A stretch of 64,000 bases of DNA. Source: Oikopleura dioica. Taxonomy: Eukaryota > Chordata > Appendicularia > Copelata > Oikopleuridae. A program made the translations under genes and the position numbers. This document shows positions 11,606 to 23,842 of this stretch, in pieces. The stretch is taken from contig OU015567.1 of assembly GCA_907165135.1 (NCBI GenBank), positions 8,995,001 to 9,059,000 of the forward strand. Reading direction: 5' to 3'. The notes under the pieces are model-generated. The model was not told the origin of the DNA, did no database searches, and saw only the letters and a list, made by a program, of their open reading frames with translations. Positions within the stretch are counted from its first letter, which is position 1, and the number at the start of each line of letters is the position of its first letter.

Positions 11606-12186
11606 CTATAAAAATCCCGCAGGTTTGCGCATTCCGACCTTGTCCCTTGTCAAGTAGTATTTAGGAAGTGGCTCTGCGCCGGTTGACTTCTGAAATGCCA
11701 AGTAAATTTCTCTGACACAGAAACTTTTCTACTTTGCTAACGCATGATTATTACCTGCGGCTCGCTAGAATGAGGATAGCCCATTTCGGAGGCCGTGTGC
11801 GCGTTGTACACATTCATCGATTTTCGCCCCGGTTGCTCCCACACAGCCTTCGGAACTCCCACTTTCTGTAAATTATTCTCCATCGACTTCACTTTGAGCG
11901 AGGAGCCCTTGATCCGCTCATAGGAGCGAGGCTCGATTTCTTCGTAATCAAGTGAATTCACGGACTTTTTCCAGTCGTCCTTGTCGGCAACAGCGGCAGA
12001 TTTATAGGCTCCTGCGACTCGGTTGTAGTCTTCTTGGAGCTTTCTTCTGCTGTTCTTTAGGTTCAATTTTCTCGAAAATTTTTTCGAAAAGAAAAAGTTA
12101 TAAATACTCTCTTCAAACAAATAATTTCTGTGGGACCCTCTTTTTTGAAGAGATTTCTTGGCAACATTCCATTCAAAGTCTGACAT
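11606..12186 (-). CDS. Small basic protein, function unknown
   Basis: Two exons, 12186-11755 and 11689-11606, joined by a 65-bp GT-AG intron in phase 0 (GAGCCGCAG donor side, TTTCAG acceptor) and ending in TAG. The start MSDFEWNVAKKSLQKRG is used because the upstream residues in the same frame are a hydrophobic Phe/Tyr run typical of AT-rich 5' sequence. The central part is Lys/Ser-rich with repeated Tyr-Glu motifs (NSLDYEEIEPRSYERIKG); the end reads PLPKYYLTRDKVGMRKPAGFL. No signal peptide, helix or named domain is seen. It lies head-to-tail with the 8675-11380 gene; the gap of about 225 bp is longer than a usual larvacean operon spacer. Confidence 0.65.
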
Positions 12187-13030
12187 AGAAAAGATTGACA
12201 AATAATAAAAGAAAAAAAAATCCAAGAAAAGACTCAGATATCCCGCTGGTTAGATGATCGCCCGCATGACTAAAAACACAAGCAGCAGAATCAATTCAGA
12301 AGGATAAGCCGAATATCTTCTTGTATGAGGACAGTTCAGTTAATTAATTATGAGGCAGGGTGTAAGTTAGACTTAGGGTTTGGATTAGGGCTAGGAAAAG
12401 GCGAAATCCTGATATAATAAGGGCATTTTTGAACCATTCCTATCTCTTGAGCTTGTGTGGCTCATAGCTTCTGCATGTTTTAGCATGATTTCCGTGCCCT
12501 TTTCTTTTTTTCTTCGTTCCTCTTCGTTGATTTCTTTTGAAATTTATTCTCTCTTTTTGCAAAAATTTCAGAGTATATTTTTCAGATTTGAAAAATTCTT
12601 ATCTGCGCCAAGGTCAATATAGGCCTCTGCTCTGCATTGTCAGAGTTTGTTCAGGCCAAACATAATAGTAAAACGTCACGCGATCGTTCTTTTTGATTTT
12701 TTATATTTCGCGAAATCTAAGCCACACAAACGGCCATTTATACGATGATTAACTCGAGGGTCTCCTCCTCCTGGCGTCAATTATTGAAAAATTGCATTAT
12801 AAAATTGACTCGAAATTGTATTCGCTCAAACATAGGGCTAATTACTGGGGATGGGTTTATGATCTTGTGGGGAGAAAACAAGCTGGACGCTTGTCAAAAC
12901 GGAGGGAAATGGAGTTAACGATTTTTTGCTTTTATAGTTTTCCAACCTCTTAAAATGGTTTTTGCATGAAAGTAGGTGATATTTCTTTATTTTGTTAGAT
13001 TGGAAGGCGAAAACGAGGATGATTATATTT
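12187..13030. other. Spacer, no gene recognised
   Basis: AT-rich sequence between the small gene and the 3' end of the LRR gene. A 96-codon minus frame (12838-13128) is a shadow that overlaps the last LRR exon in another frame. Confidence 0.5.
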
Positions 13031-16000
13031 TTACAGATCGTGTTCCCGAATAATGTCTTGGTGAGCAGCTTGCCGAAGGAGATTTTCGTGAAGTAGAGCT
13101 CTTCGTTCAGCGATAATTTGATCCACACTTCTCACAACTGCTCTTTGTTTCACCAGATTTGCGGAGTTCAAGTTGTCCAGCGGGTCAGTGTCAACTTCTT
13201 TGTCTCCCATTTTAGCGTACCATGAATCCTATAAAAATTATTTTTCTGTCTAAAAATAATGTCTGAAAAAATTTACTTCAATTCGCAAAAAACAGACTAA
13301 TTAATTATCTAATTGTACTTTTTAATAATCATCAACATAAGCTCATAAATAGCTATTAAAATGTTCTTAATAACATGAAAAGTAGACTCAATCCAAATAG
13401 CCTCAATAAAAGCGAGAATATTTACCTTCGAGTGATAAAGCTGTGCCAATTCTCCCAGCTCGTCATTTTGACGCAGATCGAGAATCTCCAGCGGTTTGTC
13501 TCCTCGGCTTCGGCTCCGGGTCAGCGGCATGTGGCGAATTTTATTCTTGTGCAAGTCAAGCACTTTCAGATTCTTGTTGTCGAGGATTTCAATCGGGAAC
13601 TCTTCCAGCTCGTTTTCATTGAAATAGAAGTTTTGGAGCTCCGGAGTTTCGGAAAATAATTTTCCATCAATCGACGCGATTTGATTCCTGAAATTTCGAA
13701 GTCCTTTGAAGTGGCTCAGAAATATATACCTTGAAGCATCGAATGTCTTTAAAACCGGCTTATCCTTTAGCAAATTTGATGGAATTTTCTTCAGCTTGTT
13801 TTCAGATACGAACAAAAATCGCAACTCCGTGCAATTTTGCAAGAACTTTCCGTTGATATCTTCCATGCCGTTTTCTTTTATGAAAAATGCCTTCAGCGGG
13901 CAAGAGTTTGGCAAGAAGATTTCATCGGCAATCTTCTTGATTTTATTGTTGTCGAAAATGAGCTTCGTTAGCCTGTAATTATAATGGATGATTGAGGAGC
14001 CAGGCGCGCTTACTTTTGGTTAGGGAAGAAAGTACCGGTCTTCAGCTCTTTGATGTTGTTGTGCGAAAGATTCAGAGTGAGGAGATTCTTCAAACCGCTC
14101 ATTGCTGCTTTTCCTTTTGAAGGGCTTTATATTTTCTACGGATTTTCGTTCAGTAAAATTGAAAGAGCCCGTTCCTATCCAGCTCAAATTGTTATCCTCC
14201 AAATTGAGTGTTTTCATCATCCAATGCTGCTTGTCAAACGCGTTTGTGGACATTTTTGCGACGTTATTATTCGAGAAATCGACGTGCTCGAGGTTCTTCG
14301 TACCATCGAAGATTTTCCCGGGGAGCGCTTTGAGCTTATTCCCAGCAAGGCTGATTGAATTGAGCTGTGGGAGCTTGCGGAAACCCCATTTTGAGAGTTG
14401 GAAAATATTGTTTCCGGATAAATCGAGCGTCTTTCATTCGATTTAAAAAAGGGGGATTTTTGAGGATTATTTGATTTCGCTAATACTTGAGATTGGAACG
14501 AAATTTCGGAAGTGACATTTCAAATCGTGTCTTGAGTTTGACAGCATCCTTGAGTAGTTTTTTATTGAGCGAGCCAATACGGTTGTTTGACAAGTCCAAC
14601 TGCTCCAACTTCTTCAATCCAAAGAGCAGGTCCGATCGGATGTTTTTCAATTGATTGTCCTTGAATTGGGTTCATTTAGCAAAAATGGTGCAAAGTTGAT
14701 TTACCGAAAGGTTAAGTGTTCTGAGCAAATCGTTGGTTTTGAACATGGCTTTTGGCAAATAAGAAAGGAAATTGTGGGACAAATCCAGCTCTTCGAGTCG
14801 GTAAGCACCTTCGAAAATCGGCTTTGCGATGAGAAGAATTCCAGCATTTCTCAAATTTGCCGAAGTTGTGATACCAGGGACAATGAGCTCAGAATTCTGG
14901 AAGTTCTCTTGTCTCACACCTTCGCAATCTAAACTTGCTCTAGCCTCTGCAACGAAATTATCGTCAAATCGGCACATCGACGTTTGATTAACAGTTGGGG
15001 TGAAGCACTTGTCCTCTTCATTCCAGCCAAGTGGGCACGAACAGCCACGATTTCTGACGAGCTTCTTTTTTCCGTGCTCAAGGTTGATGCACCAAGGTAA
15101 AGAGGGATTGTTAACTTTTCGTCCGATCGCGTTTCCTGATACTGGAATGCACTTCACGAGAGCATTCTTTACCCAACGACATTTGTTGTTTTTGCACACG
15201 CATTTCTTCACCTTCGGAGCTTTCTTTCTCAGTTTGAAGCCTTGAGAACAACTGCTTCTGCATTCAGCCCCTTCTTGAAATCTTCCTGCGCCACTTTGCT
15301 TGTTCTTCCCGATAAAACAGTCGATTTTTCCATTCGGCAAATCCCATGCTTTGCAGGAACCTGTTGTTAGTGGCGACTTTTTGAAAGATCGAGCCATGAT
15401 CTGGGAATTCGACTCTGACATTTCGACTGCTTGACTGTATTTGGAACGTAGATCCGCCATGTGCGCTTTTCTAGCGATGGCACGCTCGTTGTTAGGCAGG
15501 TGATCGAAGTCTTCATTTTGCTGAAAGAAAATATCAATGAACCCGACCAGAAATAAACCCTACCTTCGCAAACTCTTTTTTGATCTCGTCAAAACTCTTC
15601 CCGACGAATGGATCAAGATCGAATTCAGATGTGTCCGAAGTTTTCAACTTCACTGAAAATGGCTCCTCCAACTCTGCGAACAATTTATCTAAAAAATTGT
15701 TATGAAAGAGAAATTTTCGGGGCGGATTATTTTGAACAATGATTAAATTTCCTGTAACAGGATTTTCTAGCAATTAGCTTCCACTGTTGAGCAAGTGGAG
15801 GTAAAAGTTAAAAAGGCGCTGACATTTTGATCAAGGCAACTTGCCCCGACCACACGGATGACAACTAACCTTGTTCGTAACAGTCTGAGAAGCGAGTAGA
15901 TCCGAGCCAAGTACAGTCACCAGTTTCTTCATAACAGCTGCATTCGTCGACTCCATCGCCAGGGCCGAGGAGATCGAGTCCTTCTGGACAGGAAAATCGA

Positions 16001-16247
16001 CATTTGGATCCAGCAAAAGCCGAGTTTGTGCACTAAAATAATCAATATTGACGGGACTCACTGATTCCGAATCATCATCATCGAAACGAACCTCTACAAT
16101 GGCACTATTTTCAAACAACTCATCAATCGGACAAAACAAGGCTTCTCTATCCAAAACCGGATCTGGATAATTAAATCTCTTCTTGAACCTCAACTCTCTT
16201 CCCAATCCCTGCGATACATAAAGCAAGGAGCTCAAAATCTTCATCAA
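13031..16247 (-). CDS. Secreted leucine-rich-repeat protein
   Basis: The minus-strand gene starts with MMKILSSLLYVSQGLG, a short signal-peptide-like segment, and ends TAA at 13031. Likely exons: 16247 to about 15860, 15688-15564, 15520-14705, 14659 to about 14487, about 14431 to 14148, about 14102 to 14014, 13972-13730, 13687-13426 and 13228-13031. The 15520-14705 exon holds a cysteine-rich region (CRSSCSQGFKLRKK, CVCKNNKCRW, CSCPLGWNEEDKC) resembling sushi/EGF-type extracellular modules. About eleven LRRs follow with the LxxLDLSxNxL pattern (LEELDLSHNFLSYLPK, LEQLDLSNNRIGSLN). No membrane helix is seen after the repeats, so it is probably secreted or matrix-associated. Two junctions are not canonical: one works as GA-AG near 14148/14102, one near 14487/14431 gives perfect LRR register only without a standard acceptor. 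No orthologue is named. Confidence 0.8.
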
Positions 16248-17980
16248 ATGTGATTTTGATGCTCTCCGCTATTCAAACTCCCTCTCAAAAGTCCGATATT
16301 AAGTTTTTCTTCAAGCAACCTTATGTCCGGGATGATAGATTCCTAGCGCGAGAGCGCCACCTGCGATTTCACGAGTACCACAAATGACCGACTGGTGACC
16401 TTTTTAAAACGTGATTTTGGTGGCTGGATATCCTTGCTCGTATTTAATCATTATGATTAGTAAATTTCTTTTTAAATTTTATCACCACGAAATTTAAATA
16501 GAACAAAGGAGTCCTCCTTGATTTCAACGAAGAATTCTTCCATGAATAGATTCTCGTAAAGCTGTAATTATGATGACTATTGTTATTTCTGGTATGCCAA
16601 GTGCGCAAGTGATAACTCTACTTATCAATTCAATTCAATCGAGAATCTACCTCGGCGATCGAAAAACAACGGTAAGTTTTCAAGCAGAAAGTCACGACGA
16701 ACTTAGATCAGCAAAGTCTGCAGGCCAGGAATCGTGCCGTTGAAATCGCTTTGAACTTGGACTCACCAATTTATATATGATTCCTTCTCTTTATTATCGT
16801 TAACAGACTCTTCTGAATATTAGTGGTCGGTTTCTATCCACATGTACCGTCTAAGTAGATACAGTATTGCATGTATATTTTTACTTAATCATCATTTCCG
16901 GTCAGAGTATGCTTCACAGCTTCCGATTCAGAAGAACAATATTATATTGTTAATATACAGAGAGTTATAATAAAAAAACTTTTCACTTTTTCACTTTTTT
17001 TAACCTTCCTGAGCCTATTTTTTCTATTTTTTCGGATGCGTTGGTCATGATGTGAGTCCCGATTTCAGATTTGTTCGATCAACAATTTGTTCATAAAATA
17101 CTGTATGAATGTGTCATGTGATAATGGCTGATTCAGCCGTTTCAAACGGAAAATCCCCCGATGGATATGTTCAACCTACGCGCCTTCGATTCAGTGGGAA
17201 CCTCACGCACCCATTTAACATGAGTCGGAGTAATCTACTCCTTCGATTTGAGAGAACGCACCACTACTTCATCCTTTTTCGGAATTTTCCAGAAGAATCT
17301 GCAAATCATTTTTCTGCCACTGTCATCGCCCTTCTCCCATTTCTTTTCCGAAAAAAAATATTTTTGGAACATCAAGTTGCAACTTGGATGAGTAAAGTTG
17401 TTTCGGTGTGAGATTGATTCATTTGGTTTTTTAGGGAGTGGATGACCATAAGGAGGTGATAGTCTAGCAGGGGAGGCTTTCAGTTTGATCTTATTGATTG
17501 TATGAACTTGCCATTTTGAAACTAAAATAGAAAATATTTTCTCGCTTTAATTTATTTAATACAATTTTTATGTAATTCACAAAGTTCTGATTAATCGTAA
17601 TTCATGTTATTGAATATACATATGTAATTAACGAACCAGTATTTATTCTGAGTCAGAAGTTCTAACAGGATGTCTTTAGTAAACGCTAGCGTAAAAATCT
17701 AATTTCTCCATGTAGTAGGGTGAACCTGCCCTGGGCTAGCTAAATCCAGTGTTGCCATAATAATGAATTGCTGATGATAACAACTCTTGATAGAAAACGG
17801 CCTCTGATCAGCTCAACTTTAGCGCGCTCAAGTGGCGCAGATGAGGGCAGAAGAGCGCCCTCGAACTGTTCTTTTTATAAACAGCGGTTTTCTTCGACAC
17901 ACCTTCAGATAAAGTTCAATTTCAGACACCACGCATTTGAAAAACTTTTTACAAAAACATCAAAAACACTGAAACGAGCG
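16248..17980. other. Intergenic region between divergent LRR and SLC6 genes
   Basis: About 1.7 kb of AT-rich sequence between the LRR gene start (minus) and the upstream first exon of SLC6 (plus), presumably holding both promoters. A 100-codon plus frame at 17109 has no recognisable features and no clear splice partner. Confidence 0.45.
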
Positions 17981-20900
17981 ATGGGAGGCACAGAGCTTCC
18001 AGAAAGTCAAGCGCAGCTGCTGCAGAGTGGGAAGTTGGACGAGCGAGAGAAGCAACTCCTGGACGATACGACTTCTGGTTCAGATGAATCCAACTCGGTA
18101 AATTTTCTTATTCTTTTCTTGTCAACGAAAACACCCCCGAAACTGACCCGCGCTGGTATTCTATGATCCAAATTTTGAAGCTTCAAGTTTTCATTGATTA
18201 CTGGAATTCTAGGGCGATATTTAGAAGAAAACACATTTTTCTCTAATAAAAACACACAAGCATTAAAACTAACAGTATCAAAAATTACCTCAAACTCAAT
18301 TTTCTAACTTCAAACACTGTTATTTTTAATACTCCTTTTTTACATTTTTTCTTCTACGGGGTCTCAAAAATCTATAACTGGCTTTGAAGCTCCCTCGACA
18401 ACGCCAATACACTAAATTTACTGTATCACAATTTGGCGTTTCCATGTTAAAAAGCGTCAAATTGAGATAGTCGGTGAAATATTTTGAATTTTATGCGCTG
18501 GCCAGGGAGTATTTTTTTCGAACTATCACCAGTTATACACTAACTTGATGTTATTGTACTAGAATCGCGGCAACATTACAGATTACAATCACAAATTCGA
18601 TCATTCGCGCCCTGATCAAGCGACGAATTGGTAAATAAGTACTTTTCAACTATCACGGTCTTACTTTTGACTGTAGCTATCTTCGTTCCCTTTCCGCTCA
18701 TTTCTTTCACACGTACTTGAACTTTAACCTTTCTCGAATTGTGATTTGATCACAAATCTATCGAGTAGGGAGACGGAAGGCGCCGCGAGGGCAGCTACAG
18801 ATCGCAGAACTTTTTCTAAATGAGTGTTCAGCTTAATGATGACTTAAATGACGGCAAAAGTCCTTTGACCCGCCAAAAATGGACTAAACAACGAGAGTTC
18901 GTTTTTACGATTGTAGGGAGCGCGATCGGGCTCGGTAACGTCTGGCGCTTCCCCTACCTCTGCTACAAGTACGGTGGTGGTGCTTTCTTCGTCCCCTATT
19001 TCATCTTTCTCTTCGGAAGCGGCATTCCTATGGTAAGACATTGAGATTGGATTAGCATCAATAATCCTCTTAAGATGCTGCTGGAAATCTCCCTCGGCCA
19101 ATTCATGTCCCGTGGAGGCATTGAGGTAAGAAAACAGTTTCACGATTAGTGAGTTGGATTCTCAATTTGCGAACTTTTTCTAGTAGACACTCGACAATAC
19201 CGCTCCCCTTTATTCTTCTTGTTCCTTTTCTATCTTCGATCACGCACGTGCGCTCTTCTGAGGAGGGCGGAATTTCCCCAAGGTCGTACTCCTAGTCATT
19301 GAGCACTACAGTGTGTGTGACGCACTGTAGTTCACTTGCCCCATGAGAGTAATTGGCCTTTTCTTTACTTTCAACTACAGCTTTCAATATTAAAAAGCGG
19401 ACCCGTCGCTTTGCACTCCGTTTGGATGGAAAGCGGACAATTATATATTTATCCTTCCCGAGTCGCAGGTATTTTTAAAATGAAGTGCTTACAATCGAGT
19501 CATTTTAAGGATTTAGTGGGAGGTACTTTGATGAACCCAGAAACACTTGTCAGCTGTCACTTCGGGAATATTCTAAATTCAGAACAAGAATTCATGCGCA
19601 AGGTTATTAACACCACGCCAACACTTTAAATCATCAGTGAAATACTGTAAAGCTACGAATGAACACGAATTTCTGGTCATTAACTTTCGCGGTGGCATTT
19701 TTTTCTGAATATAAAATTCATATCAAAGGAATAAGCTTGCATTTGAGATGTTTTTGTTCATAAAAATACTTTTGATTTTCCTTGAGAGCACGTGATGAGA
19801 TCTTTGCTCCTCTTAAACTTTGCGCTTTGTTCAACACTCTTCTTTTCAGGCTTGGGATATTGCGCCCGTGTTGAAAGGCGTTGGCTACTCCTGTCTTGTT
19901 CTCGTGATGTGGATCAACATCTACTACATCGTCATTCTCTCCTGGACTCTGATCTACTTCCTCAAATCGATCACGTTGGTGTCTTTCAGTATTTCTTTTA
20001 TATTATTCCTTTTTCAAGCGGTGCAATGCCATGGAGCACTTGCGGAAACACCTGGAATACTGAATGCTGTTCGTCAGAAGTCAACAGTACTACTGGAAAG
20101 TTGGTTACCCCAGACGATTGCAATGGAACGGTAGCATTTCCCGAGAACGAGTACTGGTACAATGAAATGCTCCAGCTCACCGACGGTTTTGGCGAGATGG
20201 GATCGCTTCGACCTCCAATCGTCGGAGCCTTGGTTTTCCTCTGGTTCATCACGTTCTGCTGTATCTTCAAAGGAATAAAGAGCACTGGCAAAGCTGCGTA
20301 CGTCACCGCTACTTTCCCACTCGTCATGCTGATCATCCTTGTTGTCCGTGGCGTCAGTCTCGATGGAGCATGGATCGGAATCAGCTACTTCCTCAAGCCC
20401 GATCTCACCAAGCTCAAGAACCCCGAAGTTTGGACTCAGGCTGGCTCCCAGGTCCTCTTCAGCTACGTCAGCGGCCAGGGTGTTCTTACTTCGATGGGCT
20501 CTTACAACAAATTTTCCTTCAATGTCTTCAAGGTATAACATAAGCCTATTTCTTGTAAAAAATTTAACTCAGTGGTCAACTCGACTTTGTCTTCTGAACT
20601 TCTGCGCGTCTATGATGGCTGGTTTGGCCATTTTCTCTGTACTTGGGAACATGTGCCACTTGACCGGAATGAAAATGGAAGATGTCGCCCAGGGCGGTCC
20701 AGGACTTGCGTTCATGACATACCCAAGAGCTCTTTCCAGTCTCTGGTGTCCTCAATTATGGTAATGATTATCATCACCAATGCCCTATTGACGCATTTTT
20801 CATAGGTGTGCTTTATTCTTCGGGATGATTTTGATGCTTGGAATCGCCAGTCAGTGCGCTGAAACGGAATCAATGATTACAATGCTGACAGATTTGAAGC

Positions 20901-21589
20901 CCAAGTTTTTAACAGGCGACCAAACCGACGAACGGCCTTTGTTGCTCTCGTATGTCTGACATGTTTGTCCTTTGCTCTACCAATGGTTACAGAGGTAAAA
21001 AATAATCCATTGAATTCCGATAAACTTTGAAATACTTAGGGAGGAATGTATCTCTTCCAGTTATGCGATAGCTACGGTGCTAATGGAATCTCGCTTCTAA
21101 CGATTGTCTTCTTTGAAGCTGTCGCAGTGGCTTGGGTTTATGGAAAGGACAAGTTCTACCAAGACATGTTCAATATGTACGGCCACAAAATGGATCCCCG
21201 TCGAAGACCATGGACTTATTTTGGTTTCGCATGGAAGTGGGTTACTCCTCCTATGATTCTCGCCACTCTTGGATATGCTTTCGTCGCCTGGTCTCCTCCA
21301 ACTTATGACCGAGCTGATGGCACGTACACTTATCCTACTCTTGGTACAATCGTTGCGGTTCTGATGACGATGTCGAGTGGAATTTGCGTACCGATTTACT
21401 TCTCGATCGCATTTCTTCGAAAATACAACAAGATTCGATCAGTTCGAGAGGTAAAAGCTTTTAAAAAAATTGTGAGAAAGTTACATCAAAATTAAGACGT
21501 GGAGCTGGATAATTGAAGCTAGACTACCGAGTGACCATCCCTACTTGCAAATTCATTCTGAAAAGAAAATCGTGCGCGATGACGAATAA
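17981..21589 (+). CDS. SLC6 sodium-dependent neurotransmitter/osmolyte transporter with two possible first exons
   Basis: SLC6 proteins are 12-helix Na+/Cl- symporters for GABA, glycine, taurine, creatine and relatives. Recognised blocks: TM1 [24 protein letters not shown], then [23 protein letters not shown], the extracellular W[12 protein letters not shown] loop and [21 protein letters not shown]. Exons: 18820-19032, 19075-19125, 19850-19974, 20019-20532, 20573-20760, 20806-20993, 21040-21450 and 21497-21589. An upstream exon, 17981-18097 ([17 protein letters not shown]), ends in phase 0 and can splice to the AG at 18830-18831 after MSVQ, giving an alternative N-terminus. The T5 run at 20906-20910 is one base short for the conserved frame: the homologous TM8-TM9 loop resumes in another frame. 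Substrate cannot be fixed from sequence; the sequence is closest in feel to the GABA/taurine/creatine branch. Confidence 0.9.
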
Positions 21590-21900
21590 GATGAACAGAT
21601 TTCCATCAGGCTTTTGGATCTACTCGAACATCATGATTCATGCATCGATTCGCTCATCAATTAGTCTAATTCCCAAGATGGAAGTTCATTCCAAATCTTC
21701 TAGTTTCTAAATGATCCGTTTCCTGTTTCTTCTCTTCTCGATTCCCAACTGACGATAACTCTAAACTGGTATATATACTGAATCTCTGACAGCCATAATC
21801 ATTAAAAACCGCCAGATGGGAATGAATTACCACTTCATGGCGATTACAAACACTGCTGATATTACATATACTCGCTTTTGTTTCTCCCTCCTTTGTTAAT

Positions 21901-21906
21901 AATAAA
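21901..21906 (+). terminator. Polyadenylation signal of SLC6
   Basis: AATAAA about 310 bp after the SLC6 stop; it sits within 80 bp of the stop codon of the convergent SMYD5-like gene. Confidence 0.5.
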
Positions 21907-21962
21907 CTTTCAACTACACGTTCAACAACACAAAATTTGCTTTCGTTTCTTTTTAACAGCAC

Positions 21963-21968
21963 TTTATT
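21963..21968 (-). terminator. Polyadenylation signal of the SMYD5-like gene
   Basis: TTTATT on the plus strand, i.e. AATAAA on the minus strand, 8 bp after the TAA stop at 21976. The two convergent 3' ends therefore cross over each other by about 60 bp. Confidence 0.5.
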
Positions 21969-21975
21969 GACAATT

Positions 21976-23571
21976 TTAATCAACATCGATGTCTTCTGTG
22001 ACCATATCGGAATTGCATCTGTTACAGGAGCAATCAAAACCTAGCTGTGTCTTCAGCGTTTCTTGGCGCATAAATCGACTTGAAACGTTTGATACATTTG
22101 CAGCACCAGTAGTGTAGTCAAAACTTTTGCGGACTGAAAAACCTAACTCTCACGACAAGGATAAAGCTTTTTCTATCAATTTCAGCCCGTGGCAAAGCTC
22201 ATCTTCGAGGGAAATCGGAGTCAAAGCGATGATTGCTACTTTTGACGAGTTTTCGAGCATCTTTACTTTTACGTTTGGAGAGCAGCTAAAGTAATATGAC
22301 AACAAACGGGTTTTCCTTTGTTCTTACCTGTGATTAATCTTCGAATGCATAGCATAAAGAGCACGGAATTCAGAGGCAATATGAGGAGCAGCACTCTGAG
22401 TTGGTTGGGCCCCGGTATTACGAAGATACTCCTGGTATTTCTGAAGATCAAGATTGTAAAAGTTTTACAGAAACTAATATGATTTAACGAGTCTACTTTT
22501 CAGAGAATCAGGTTAAAAACATTTTTTATTTACGCGTTTTGGTTTCTGACCTTTTTTGCCCTTGCGTCAAAGTCTTTGAAGTCCTTCAATAGTTTCGCGT
22601 GCTGAATTCGTTCGAGGCACTTGATATCCTTCAGTCTTTTGATCCAGGGCGCGATTGCAGACGTCGTTCCCAGTTGAAAGTTAGCTCCACAGATTTCAGC
22701 GTATTTCAGAAGATCTGAAATTTCATAATTATATTAAAAGTTTAGAGAATTTTTTTACCATAATGGGAGTTTTCAAGAAAGACGTTTTGAGACTTGAATC
22801 GGGTGTGAACTGCTTTCGTAAATTTTTCGATATTCGGGAGTGGTCGATCTGATGTCATGTCTTCGAAGTCCTCGACGAGTTTGCTCTTTTGCTGTTTCAT
22901 GCACATCATCTTCGTTATTGCCAGTAAAGTCGCCTTTAATAAGCCAATAAAATCAAGAAAGAGAACGTGCCTACCTGATCATGAGGAGGTCCCTTGTTGA
23001 CTCGAATCCAGTTTTCAATGGACTTGTACTCTTTCCACTTTCCTCGTAGCGCATTCAAATAGTTATCGTTTGCTTCTTTGAAGCACTTAGTGGAGCAGAA
23101 CTTGAGTTCAGTTGCTTGGTCCTCGATGACATCGGGCGTTTCGTTCATGGGAATGATTTCGAAGATCTACATTTTTGATTTTGCGTCATTCAACTTCGCA
23201 AACCTTTATACGTTTCCGCTGAAGGCGACTTGCTGCTTGGTTGATGGATTCTAATGGTTTTGCGCAGTGAAAACAGCTAACTTCGCGATCTCGGGGAGCC
23301 ATCACGGCTGGCATCTCGTCGAAAATGACGTCTCCGGGGGCATATTCTAATCAAAACCGTCTTAGATCTTATTCTATATCAATACTCTTTCAATTTCACT
23401 ATTCGTGGGAGAGGCACATTCTGATAAATTATATCTTGCATGTCTGGCTGCAATAACTTGCAATAGTTTACCTTTAGTTGCAAAAACTCCACGGCCTTTC
23501 TGGGAGCAATTTCTTACTTCGTATCCGCAGCATTCTTCTCCTTCGTCGTCTATCAAAGTAAGAATTACCAT
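21976..23571 (-). CDS. SMYD5: SMYD5-like SET-domain protein
   Basis: Exons 23571-23472, 23346-23204, 23166-22975, 22933-22759, 22714-22551, 22440-22328, 22285-22188 and 22133-21976. The N-terminus QKGRGVFATK is the split SET start seen in SMYD proteins, followed by GDVIFDEMPAVMAP, a Cys pair (CFHC), and a MYND-like remainder (LKFCSTKCFKEANDNY). The SET core has AMHSKINHSCSPNVKVKML, containing the NHSC signature of the methyl-transfer pocket, and the post-SET ends DCSCNRCNSD (CxCx2C). Order and spacing fit SMYD5, a lysine methyltransferase reported on histone and ribosomal protein substrates. The intron between 22188 and 22133 only works with a GG donor (CACG then GGCTGA), a GG-AG intron. The substrate in this organism is unknown. 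Confidence 0.8.
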
Positions 23572-23842
23572 TTTCCTTCAAAATTTTTCTCTCTTTTGCC
23601 TTTTTTAAACTTGGACCGTGATAGGTCAACTGATAATCCGCGCGTCAATTGCGATAAATGCACTTTTGACACTGATAGTACTTTCAGTGATGTCTTTCAC
23701 AAAAGATGATGGACAGAGAGCATGAATAAAATCCGTATTATCTCGCCCTAGAGAATCCATAGTTTGGACATAATTTATTGAAAAGGTAGCAAATAGTTAT
23801 AGATAAATATGTTGGTTTCACTTTCAGTCAGTTTGAATAAAT

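Noticed and set aside
17109-17411. 100-codon plus frame as a separate gene or a further SLC6 first exon
   Set aside because: No family features and no donor that fits the SLC6 acceptors.
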